Shown here in pieces: positions 1 through 6,130 of a DNA stretch of 22,869 bases (the stretch's first letter is position 1; each line of letters begins with the position of its first letter). The notes under the pieces were generated by a model. That model was given only the letters and a program-made list of their open reading frames with translations. It made no database searches and was not told the origin of the DNA. Both the position numbers and the translations under genes were made by a program. Origin of the DNA: a virus; IMG/VR virus record IMGVR_UViG_3300037584_002589, positions 1 through 22,869 of that record. One strand, given 5' to 3'.

Positions 1-81
1 AAAGGTATTTTGGCAAATGATCCAAATTTTTTACCTAAGTCTTATGGATATGATAAAACAATTTCAATAACTAAATTATAA
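1..81 (+). CDS. 3' end of a truncated upstream gene, unknown product
   Basis: The first frame is open from the window edge for 26 codons and stops with TAA five bases before the next start codon. The readable tail (…NDPNFLPKSYGYDKTISITKL) has ordinary protein composition and does not resemble any family I know. The tight spacing to the next gene fits a small-gene operon running to the terminator near base 1000. Too little is visible to suggest a function. Confidence 0.5.
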   Translation, partial: KGILANDPNFLPKSYGYDKTISITKL

Positions 82-85
82 TACA

Positions 86-463
86 ATGAACACTACAAAA
101 CACATTTATAAAATAGCTCAAAAAATATGCTCTGACAATTACAGAGATTTTGACTATACATTAAAAGAATTGAACAGAATAAAAAACGCACTTTTAAATG
201 GTCGATTTTATGCGGGTGTGGTTTCTGTTTCTCGCTCTGGAATGAGTCGAAAAATAAAACTTGCCTATGTTTATAAAAATGAGCTTAGAACAATTAGAGA
301 CCCTAAACTCTTAAAATTGGCTGGGGTTAGTCCAAATGGTAGTATTTCGGGCTGTGGAATGGATATGCTTTTTCATGCTCAATATACTCTATTTCACAAC
401 CTACATAGAAACTATAAAAGAGCTAACTACCAAAACAGATTAAAACCCTATAACAATTATTAA
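86..463 (+). CDS. conserved phage protein with SGMSR and GCGMDM motifs
   Basis: A 125-residue soluble, basic protein. Residues 44-64 form a strand-rich core containing SRSGMSRKI (about 50-57), and residues 89-94 read GCGMDM. From memory, this pair (SGMSR followed by G-C-G-M-D-M) marks a widespread family of small phage proteins of unknown function, usually encoded among early or accessory genes; the invariant motifs suggest a binding or catalytic role that is not established. The N-terminal 40 residues look helical. The ATG has an AT-rich leader without a Shine-Dalgarno sequence. It opens a run of four small genes on the same strand. No function can be assigned beyond the family resemblance. 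Confidence 0.75.
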   Translation: MNTTKHIYKIAQKICSDNYRDFDYTLKELNRIKNALLNGRFYAGVVSVSRSGMSRKIKLAYVYKNELRTIRDPKLLKLAGVSPNGSISGCGMDMLFHAQYTLFHNLHRNYKRANYQNRLKPYNNY

Positions 464-464
464 T

Positions 465-635
465 ATGGAATTCACTAAAAAAATATCTTATTCAATGAGC
501 AATGGGAAAACCATTACAACAATAAAAACCTTTAGAAATTTGCACCATTTCGATAATTACTATAATAAGCTAATTCAATCAAATTGCAATATTTACGAAA
601 TGGAAACTGATTTTGATTTTAATCATTATCATTAA
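465..635 (+). CDS. small hypothetical protein (56 aa)
   Basis: The frame starts with ATG one base after the previous stop codon and encodes 56 residues beginning MEFTKKISYSMSNGK and ending in an acidic, aromatic, His-rich tail (about DFDFNHYH). It fills the gap between two better supported small genes with correct spacing on both sides, which is the main reason to call it. Likely a small soluble phage accessory protein; no family recognised. Confidence 0.55.
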   Translation: MEFTKKISYSMSNGKTITTIKTFRNLHHFDNYYNKLIQSNCNIYEMETDFDFNHYH

Positions 636-646
636 ACATATAAACT

Positions 647-835
647 ATGGCAAAAGAAAATAAATATTTTATAGCTGATGATTTCGGGAACGTTTGTTTT
701 AATGGTAAAACCTTTAAAGATGATCAGACCGCATTTGATTTCTTACTTGTGACCTTTCCTGTTATCCATAATGATGACGGAACACAAGACGATAGAGAGG
801 AAGAACTCAGCAGTTATTGGATAAAAAAAATATAA
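647..835 (+). CDS. small acidic conserved phage/Bacteroidetes protein (62 aa)
   Basis: A 62-residue acidic protein. It reads as a short strand-rich N-terminus (KYFIADDFGNVCFNGKTF), then a helix resembling a DQTAFDFLL segment, then a DGTQDDREEEL stretch before the C-terminus. This layout (Y-F-I-D-x-x-G-x-V, gap, F, gap, DGT-DD-REEEL) recurs, from memory, in small proteins of Bacteroidetes and their phages; no function is known. The leader is 'aaactATG' with no Shine-Dalgarno sequence. It lies 11 bases after the preceding gene and 4 bases before the next, so it is co-transcribed in the short left-arm operon. Confidence 0.7.
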   Translation: MAKENKYFIADDFGNVCFNGKTFKDDQTAFDFLLVTFPVIHNDDGTQDDREEELSSYWIKKI

Positions 836-839
836 AATT

Positions 840-968
840 ATGGCAAATAGAGAACAATTCGAATACAACAGAAAAAGTAAAAAGGAATTAAAACAAATTT
901 TGCAGACTGATAGAATACAGCGTATATATGAAGAAATGAATCAAGCGGGTATTTTGAACAACAAATAA
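840..968 (+). CDS. small basic hypothetical protein (42 aa)
   Basis: The ATG follows 4 bases after the stop of the previous gene in an 'aaattATG' context, the same leader used by several well supported genes here. The 42 residues (starting MANREQFEYNRKSKKELKQ) are highly charged and probably form one or two helices. It is the last gene before an intrinsic terminator 27 bases downstream, which supports it as the final cistron of the left-arm operon. No family recognised. Confidence 0.55.
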   Translation: MANREQFEYNRKSKKELKQILQTDRIQRIYEEMNQAGILNNK

Positions 969-994
969 AAATAAAACCTAATTAATTAAATATT

Positions 995-1019
995 AACCCC
1001 TTTTATTAGGGGTTTTTTT
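995..1019 (+). terminator. intrinsic terminator of the left small-gene operon
   Basis: A perfect 6-bp stem, AACCCC paired with GGGGTT, with an 8-base loop (TTTTATTA), is followed directly by a run of T. It sits 27 bases after the 42-aa gene and separates the small-gene operon from what follows. Confidence 0.85.
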
Positions 1020-1313
1020 ATATCCTATATTTTGATAAATGGTTGATTGTCAGTAAATCGAATGTGAAAAAAGATTAAATAGATGGCTTCGTTTGCATTT
1101 TAAGGTATCATAAATGGACAATCTAATAGATTTAATGGTATATGTCCAGTCAAAAAAATAAAGCCCTTAGAAAGCCTTATATTAAGTTTTATTTATTTGG
1201 GTATTGGGTCTGTGTATTTTTGACGGCGGGGGATACATTAACCTACTCTCTCCACAGACAACATTCTCCATGTGACATTTGTTTTGTAAAGATTTATAAT
1301 TACATTCGCATAC
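1020..1313. other. about 290 bases without a convincing gene
   Basis: Only very short or unconvincing reading frames occur. The longest, an open frame at 1142-1360, has a composition unlike the neighbouring phage proteins and overlaps the start of the better gene at 1314. A locally GC-richer patch lies around 1222-1275. A possible promoter for the downstream gene sits at the right edge (1278-1308). No tRNA or clear RNA structure was recognised. Confidence 0.5.
1278..1308 (+). promoter_or_regulatory. possible Bacteroidetes-type promoter for the 80-aa gene
   Basis: TTTG at 1278-1281 is followed after 19 bases by TACATTCG at 1301-1308. The Bacteroidetes consensus is TTTG, about 19 bases, TAnnTTTG, so this has one mismatch in the downstream element. 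Transcription would begin at or just after the ATG at 1314, implying a leaderless or nearly leaderless mRNA, which weakens the call. Confidence 0.25.
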
Positions 1314-1556
1314 ATGAATCCAGACAAGTGTATGAGTTGGTGTTTAGAGAATGGTATTAGGATATACCATGTACCAAAGAAGAAAGGTGAAAAGGACTAT
1401 CTAATAGAAATAGAAGTTAAGCACTTTACATCGGACTTTAAGAAAAAGAACTGGAAGGTAATCAGCGATGTCAGGTATAGTCCTAAGGAATCTAGTGCCA
1501 AAATAAGGGAACTTTACTGCTCGATATACAGAAAAAATAATCCAAGTGTCAAATAG
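1314..1556 (+). CDS. small conserved phage protein, unknown function (80 aa)
   Basis: An 80-residue basic protein beginning MNPDKCMSWCLENGIRIYHV. The pattern of an N-terminal helix ending in WCLENG, an IRIYHVPK strand, a Tyr-Leu-Ile-Glu-Ile strand, and a C-terminal helix with KIRELYCSIY resembles small unannotated proteins of flavobacterial phages. It stands alone between the left operon terminator and the AT-rich region upstream of the structural genes. Two Cys near the N-terminus (residues 6 and 10) are visible but not in a recognised metal-binding pattern. The start overlaps the end of an unconvincing frame in another register, which I do not regard as a gene. Confidence 0.65.
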   Translation: MNPDKCMSWCLENGIRIYHVPKKKGEKDYLIEIEVKHFTSDFKKKNWKVISDVRYSPKESSAKIRELYCSIYRKNNPSVK

Positions 1557-1755
1557 GCATAATATTAATATATCTATTCTTGTATATAAAGTTTATATAT
1601 AAATATAAGTTAACTAATATTTATATAGGTGAATATAAATATATGTGAATCTTATATTAATATAAATATATATAGTTTAATATTTATGTGCCAATGATGC
1701 AGTTATAATATTTTAAGTCATTTAGTACAAAAAAGTAATTTTAAGTTTATTTAAT
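1557..1755. promoter_or_regulatory. AT-rich intergenic region with repeated 11-mer upstream of the structural operon
   Basis: About 200 bases composed almost entirely of A and T. The 11-mer ATATAAATATA occurs exactly at 1597-1607, 1633-1643 and 1660-1670, and a 10-of-11 inverted copy lies at 1616-1626. A near palindrome, TATATAAA-G-TTTATATA, covers 1583-1599. No exact TAnnTTTG promoter element was found. The position directly before the large structural operon makes a late-gene control region likely, but a replication-related role or chance repetition in AT-rich DNA cannot be excluded. Confidence 0.45.
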
Positions 1756-2457
1756 ATGGGAAAAACATCAAGGAAAATTCAGCTAGAAGTACCAACATCT
1801 TTAGCAGATATAAAACTTGGAGAATACCAAAGATATATAAAGGTTGCAGAGAAGAATGAAGGAGCTGATGAATTTCTCAATAATAAGTTAATTGAAATAT
1901 TTTGTGATGTAACACTCAGAGATGTAGAAAAGATTCCTATGGTGGAAGCTGAGAAAGTAATTTCAGTTATTGGCAAGGCTTTTGAAGAAACACCTGAACT
2001 AATAAGGCATTTCAAACTGTTGGATGTTGACATGGCGTTTATACCAAAGCTAGATGAAATATCTCTAGGTGAGTTTGTAGATTTAGAAAATACTATTTCG
2101 GATTGGCAACAAATGCATAAAGCTATGGCTGTTTTATTTAGACCTGTCAATTTTCAATCTAAAGATAAATATACTATAGCACCTTATACACCGAGTGAAG
2201 ATTTACAGAATATAATGAAAGAAATGCCGATGAGTGTTGTTATGGGTGCTATGGTTTTTTTTTACGATTTAGGGAGGGAATTGTCACTAGCTACCCTGAG
2301 TTATATGGAGAAGCAAATGGAGAAGAATCCACAGACATCACCGCTCAAGGAAATTTTAGCTCAAAGTGGGGTTGGTATCAATCAATATACGCACTTGCTA
2401 AAGGAGATGTCCTCAAATTCGATGAAGTTACCTCACATGGATTATTTAAGTGTTTGA
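1756..2457 (+). CDS. tail assembly chaperone, short (G-type) product
   Basis: The unshifted frame encodes 233 residues. By position and layout it is the G-type tail assembly chaperone, which coats the tape measure during tail assembly and does not remain in the virion. Residues 1-165 are a mixed helical domain; at codons 167-168 the mRNA carries a run of nine T. Normal reading continues through a helical C-terminus (FFYDLGRELSLA… to …MDYLSV) and stops at 2457. About 196 bases after the slip site are coding in two frames, since the -1 frame encodes the T-type domain. The ATG is preceded by AT-rich DNA with no Shine-Dalgarno sequence. The chaperone assignment rests mainly on the frameshift architecture and recalled similarity to flavophage proteins; the short form alone would be hard to identify. 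Confidence 0.8.
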   Translation: MGKTSRKIQLEVPTSLADIKLGEYQRYIKVAEKNEGADEFLNNKLIEIFCDVTLRDVEKIPMVEAEKVISVIGKAFEETPELIRHFKLLDVDMAFIPKLDEISLGEFVDLENTISDWQQMHKAMAVLFRPVNFQSKDKYTIAPYTPSEDLQNIMKEMPMSVVMGAMVFFYDLGRELSLATLSYMEKQMEKNPQTSPLKEILAQSGVGINQYTHLLKEMSSNSMKLPHMDYLSV

Positions 2458-2531
2458 ATTATCTAGTGTTTGAGAAGGAGAAAAATGAATTAGAAGCAAG
2501 AATGATAAAAAAATCATATAAAGGAAAATGA
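1756..2531 (+). CDS. tail assembly chaperone, long frameshifted (GT-type) product
   Basis: Joined product 1756-2262 plus 2262-2531, made by slipping back one base on the T run. It has 169 shared residues plus 89 residues from the -1 frame, 258 in total. The shifted frame is open to a TGA at 2529-2531 and clearly protein-like: a linker rich in G, E, S and T, then a helical domain with KWGWYQSIYALAKGD, FDEVTSHGLF, LNYLVFEKEKNELEARM. This resembles the T domain of tail chaperone GT fusions, which recruits tail tube protein. Its stop overlaps the ATG of the next gene (ATGA), explaining the otherwise empty 70 bases after the short product. Frameshift efficiency cannot be judged from sequence. RNA polymerase slippage on T9 could give the same product. 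Confidence 0.8.
2255..2302 (+). promoter_or_regulatory. -1 frameshift signal: T9 slippery run and candidate stimulatory hairpin
   Basis: Nine T occupy 2255-2263; in the reading frame they form the heptamer T TTT TTT (2256-2262), a canonical X XXY YYZ slip site. Three bases downstream, 2266-2274 can pair with 2294-2302 (core AGGG with CCCT, several G-T pairs) around a 19-base loop, suitably placed to stimulate frameshifting. The slip site is well supported by the two open frames; the hairpin is only a candidate. Confidence 0.7.
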
Positions 2532-3019
2532 AAAGTTACTATAAGCTTATTGATTCTATATTTGGTTATCTTAATGGTAACGAAAGTATAAATACAGTTA
2601 CAACTGGAGATATATTTGAAGTAGACCTATCAAAACATACTATCTTTCCTTTGGCACATATTGTAGTTAATGAAGTAGCTTTTGAACAGCACTTTATAAA
2701 CTTCTCTCTAACAATACTTGCAATGGATATTGTAGATGAAACTAAATCTGATAAACAATCTACATCTAGTCCTCACCTTGGTATGGACAACAAACAAGAT
2801 GTCTTAAACACAATGCTAAGTGTTATCAATGGATTGCAAAGCTCTCTAAGAAGAGGTGGTTTAGAAAGTGATGGATTTGAGCTAAACGAATCTGCTTCTG
2901 CTACATTATTTGAGGATCGAATGGAATCTCTGTTTACAGGATGGTCTCTGTCTTTGAATGTTCAAGTGGCGAATAATGATATACAAATAATTAATTCAAC
3001 TGGAACTGGATGTCTGTAA
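2528..3019 (+). CDS. tail terminator / tail completion-like protein
   Basis: A 163-residue protein. It shows an N-terminal helix (YYKLIDSIFGYLNGN), strands around residues 42-70 (FPLAHIVV, FINFSLTILAMDI), a DNKQDVLNTMLSVINGLQSSLRR helix, and a C-terminal LFEDRMESLFTGWSLSLNVQV strand pair. This layout matches small tail terminator-type proteins of flavobacterial phages, which cap the tail tube and meet the head-tail connector; the match is from memory and structural logic. Its ATG overlaps the stop of the frameshifted chaperone (ATGA), and its end overlaps the next gene by 10 bases, so the three are probably translationally coupled. Confidence 0.55.
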   Translation: MKSYYKLIDSIFGYLNGNESINTVTTGDIFEVDLSKHTIFPLAHIVVNEVAFEQHFINFSLTILAMDIVDETKSDKQSTSSPHLGMDNKQDVLNTMLSVINGLQSSLRRGGLESDGFELNESASATLFEDRMESLFTGWSLSLNVQVANNDIQIINSTGTGCL

Positions 3020-3663
3020 GTAGATTAAAATTAAGAAATACAGAAGCATATATGTTAGGTCTATCTAAAAGACTTATAACACTTCTTAAGATAGAAATAG
3101 GGAGAAATAGAACTAGAACATATACTGGTGCTTATGGAACGAGAACAATAAAAAAACCAATAGATTTCACTGGTGATCTTAGGGGAAGTTTAAGAATAGC
3201 ATTTTCAAAAAGTAAATTAGATAAATCTATAAGTGGCGGTAGTTTCCATATTGGAATCGAAGGGAATAGTTATGCCACTAAATTAGATGAAGGTGGTAAA
3301 GTAAAAGCGAAAATTTCAAGTCTAACTAGGTGGCTCGAAAAAAAATCAAAGCTTAGAGATTTAGAAACTGGCAAACTAATAGAACAGACTCCTGCATCAT
3401 TAAAGTATGTAGCAGGTAAAATAAAGAAAAAGTTATCATCTCAAGGCATGAAGCCTACTAACTTTATTGATGATGCTATTGAAATAACTATGCAAAAAAT
3501 AAATAGTATCACTCAACCTGTAGAAAAAGATATTCATTTAAATATAGATGAGATATTTAAAAGAGCAGGATATGAAGAAAGAAATGGTGAATATAGATTA
3601 AAAAGGTCGAGAATACAAGTAAAAACTGGCGATGTTTTTAAAGTAACAAACATACCAACATAA
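3010..3663 (+). CDS. HK97 gp10-like neck / tail completion protein
   Basis: A 217-residue, strongly basic protein. Features typical of HK97 gp10-type proteins are visible: an N-terminal helix, then TGDLRGSLRIAF (about residues 55-66, the common 'T-G-x-L-x-x-S' start), a strand pair leading to YATKLDEGG (about 89-97, equivalent to the 'Y-x-x-x-v-d-e-G' motif), and a following LTRWLEKKSKL helix. The C-terminal 60 residues are charged and less typical. Such proteins sit at the neck and help complete or attach the tail. The 10-base overlap with the upstream terminator-like gene supports joint function. A minor tail protein role is the alternative. Confidence 0.6.
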   Translation: MSVSRLKLRNTEAYMLGLSKRLITLLKIEIGRNRTRTYTGAYGTRTIKKPIDFTGDLRGSLRIAFSKSKLDKSISGGSFHIGIEGNSYATKLDEGGKVKAKISSLTRWLEKKSKLRDLETGKLIEQTPASLKYVAGKIKKKLSSQGMKPTNFIDDAIEITMQKINSITQPVEKDIHLNIDEIFKRAGYEERNGEYRLKRSRIQVKTGDVFKVTNIPT

Positions 3664-3676
3664 AATACTATTAGTT

Positions 3677-4990
3677 ATGTCTACAGGAGATATAGAAAAA
3701 ATTAACGTAAGAAGTCCGTTTTACTTAACAGTAGATTCTACGGATGCACCAGAAGAATACAATCCTCCAGCTACACTTACACAAGTTATGCCATGTGGAG
3801 GTCAGGTTAATATTGCAGAGGATGTAGGAACAAGAATATACACTGTTGATGTTGCAAACAGGACAGGTTCATTTACTCTTAATTTTACTATAAATATTCC
3901 TATAAAAATAACAACACAATTCTCAGGCGAATCAGCAGTACCCCATGGATTCAAAGGTGATAGCACTTTTTCTCAACAACTTCAAGATATTGGTATATCT
4001 CCATCAGACTTAACAGGATTGGGAAGTGGACAGCAGCAAGGTGGATTAGGACTTACTAGGTCAGGAACTGGTGAAGGTACACTTACAATAACAGTAGATG
4101 CTCCACTTAAAACTGATGACTATAAATTATCTATAGCCTGTCCTTCAGAAACTGTAATAACAGAACCTGTAGAGAGTGATGTAGCAGATAGTGCAAATCT
4201 ACCAGCAGTAAATGCACTGATGGCAGGTACAGAATCTCTATATATAAGATTCCAAGCTACAGGTCAGCGTGGCACAAGGTCAACTGATGGGGGTGAGTCT
4301 CTTGAAATATACATAAACGGAACACTTACAGATACACTCAGCCCTGCTTCATTTAACTGGGATCAAACTACAAAAGATATAGTTGTTGTATTTACCAATC
4401 TAACAGGATATAATTTCCCTACTCTTACAAACATGATAGCTGTTCAAACACCATCTTCTACAATTAAGACAGGACAAGCAGCTTTCTCAACTTCTAATCA
4501 AACTAACACAATAGCATTTAGGTTTATATCGCCAAGTGCTGGTGGATCACCTCAAGTTACAAACGGAAGGGTGCATGTTGGCATCACCCAGTTATTTAAT
4601 GATGCTGGTACGTTGAAATGGGCAAGTGATTTTAATTATGGAAATTTCAGCAATTATGGAAATGATCCACTTGATAATGCTAGAGTTCCAGTTCTATTAA
4701 GAGGTACATTCGGTAACCATTCATTTAACGCAACCACTACAGGCGGCACTGGAAATACTAGCGGTGATTTTTATGGATTTCATTTTAATCCAGAATCTAT
4801 TTCACAAACTCAACATTCACATAGACTGGTTATAGCTCAACCTTTGATTACAAATCTAGGCGGCAGGTCTTTATCGGAGCATCGCCAAAAAGTTCAAAGT
4901 GTAAGCATTGGAAGTAAAAGAATTATAAGTTTAGGAGCAAATCAAGTTGGCTCTGATGGTAGCTTTAGATATTTTGGACAAAGAAGATAA
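3677..4990 (+). CDS. large tail-associated structural protein (437 aa)
   Basis: A 437-residue, β-rich, Gly/Ser/Thr-rich protein without signal peptide or transmembrane segment. The N-terminus carries NVRSPFYLTVD, a start that I associate with structural proteins of flavobacterial phages. Residues 40-75 (CGGQVNIAEDVGTRIY, then SFTLNFTINIPIK) and about 90-155 (GFKGDSTF…QQGGLGL…TITVDAPLKTDDYKLSIACP) look like β-sandwich modules, the latter resembling carbohydrate-binding or fibronectin-type folds often fused to marine phage tail proteins. The remainder is β-rich and unassigned. It lies between the neck genes and two further tail-tip candidates, so a distal tail or receptor-contact role is inferred. 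Confidence 0.5.
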   Translation: MSTGDIEKINVRSPFYLTVDSTDAPEEYNPPATLTQVMPCGGQVNIAEDVGTRIYTVDVANRTGSFTLNFTINIPIKITTQFSGESAVPHGFKGDSTFSQQLQDIGISPSDLTGLGSGQQQGGLGLTRSGTGEGTLTITVDAPLKTDDYKLSIACPSETVITEPVESDVADSANLPAVNALMAGTESLYIRFQATGQRGTRSTDGGESLEIYINGTLTDTLSPASFNWDQTTKDIVVVFTNLTGYNFPTLTNMIAVQTPSSTIKTGQAAFSTSNQTNTIAFRFISPSAGGSPQVTNGRVHVGITQLFNDAGTLKWASDFNYGNFSNYGNDPLDNARVPVLLRGTFGNHSFNATTTGGTGNTSGDFYGFHFNPESISQTQHSHRLVIAQPLITNLGGRSLSEHRQKVQSVSIGSKRIISLGANQVGSDGSFRYFGQRR

Positions 4991-5011
4991 AAATATAAAA
5001 TAATATATGAC

Positions 5012-6130
5012 ATGGCAACGATAACTCAAGCTACTTTAAATCTATATGTATACCAAGGCACACTAGGAGAGAGACCTGCAACACCTCAATACACCTTAAC
5101 GAAAAGCTTATTATCTGGAGAATCAATTATTATATTTGAAATTGCCGAGCTTGTAAAAGATTATGTAGACATATCCTTTACTGGAGATTATAATAATATT
5201 GTGCAAACAGCATGGGTGGAATCAGAGATAACAAGGAGCTTTGATAATGGAACTACTGATACTCTGAGTAAAAAAATGATTGCCTTTAAAGGATATGGAG
5301 AATTTCAAGATGGTCTAAATCCTCAGTTGTCAAATGGGTTTTTATTATCGAATGACACTATATTCTTAAAAGAAGGTGAAGCTCCATTTATTCCTTTTTA
5401 CTCATCGTCTAACACAGATAGTATTCATAAAGTAAAATATTTTAACCAAGCTGTAGAATTAAATACAGATGTCATAAACACGAATGTATCGGATGTAAGG
5501 GTAGACTCTGATGAATTTAGAGCTTCAACAACTAATATAAGAGCAGACATAACACAAAGAAGATCGTTCCAATCTAGTAAATTTAGTAAACATTCTCAGC
5601 TTCCTCAAAACACAACTAAAGTACAGATTACTCTTGTAGATGGTTCAGTTAGAGAAAAAACAATAAGACTTATAGAGGAATGTAAACATAGACCCTATAA
5701 AATATCCTTTTTAAATAAGTTTGGTGCAATTCAAGACTTATGGTTTTTCAAACGTAGAGACGATACATTTGAATCAGAAAGAGAGACATATAAAAGATCA
5801 ATAGTTAACATTGGCACTACAGATGTAAGTTTTTCTGCACAAGGTCATTCTAGACAGACTATAGATGTTACCGCTACTCAAAAGATAAGATTAAACACTG
5901 GATTTGTTACAGAGGATCATAACGAAGTAATTAAGCAGTTAATGGTAACAGAGCATTGTTGGCTACATGATACAGTTGATTTTTCAGATGACACAGACTC
6001 TGTTGAATCTCTTGTACCTCTTGTTCCAGTTACCAACTCATTCAATGAAAAAAAAGAAGTAAACGAAAAGCTTATAAACTTTACAGTAGAGTTTGAATTG
6101 GCAAACAATTATATACAGGATATAAGATGA
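5012..6130 (+). CDS. conserved flavophage tail / baseplate structural protein (372 aa)
   Basis: A 372-residue soluble protein. It begins with strands LNLYVYQG and a FEIAELVKDYVDISF stretch (about residues 47-61), and a later segment CKHRPYKISFLNKFGAIQDLWFFKR (about 224-248, described in pieces: CKHRPYKISF, NKFGA, QDLWFFK). From memory these recur in a large structural protein family of flavobacterial phages placed just before the tail hub-like gene. The C-terminal third is acidic and β-rich. The stop overlaps the next ATG (ATGA), consistent with coupled synthesis of tail-tip components. Exact location in the particle is not derivable from the sequence; a distal tail or baseplate position is inferred from the gene order up to the tape measure. 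Confidence 0.5.
   Translation: MATITQATLNLYVYQGTLGERPATPQYTLTKSLLSGESIIIFEIAELVKDYVDISFTGDYNNIVQTAWVESEITRSFDNGTTDTLSKKMIAFKGYGEFQDGLNPQLSNGFLLSNDTIFLKEGEAPFIPFYSSSNTDSIHKVKYFNQAVELNTDVINTNVSDVRVDSDEFRASTTNIRADITQRRSFQSSKFSKHSQLPQNTTKVQITLVDGSVREKTIRLIEECKHRPYKISFLNKFGAIQDLWFFKRRDDTFESERETYKRSIVNIGTTDVSFSAQGHSRQTIDVTATQKIRLNTGFVTEDHNEVIKQLMVTEHCWLHDTVDFSDDTDSVESLVPLVPVTNSFNEKKEVNEKLINFTVEFELANNYIQDIR

Noticed and set aside
1142-1360. Open frame of 72 codons before the 80-aa gene
   Set aside because: Its composition is atypical, it resembles no family, and it overlaps the start of the better supported gene at 1314.
2255-2263. The T9 run as a sequencing error splitting one gene
   Set aside because: Both frames after the run are protein-like and the -1 frame ends precisely on the next start codon, as in known chaperone frameshifts; an indel error is still worth excluding by resequencing.
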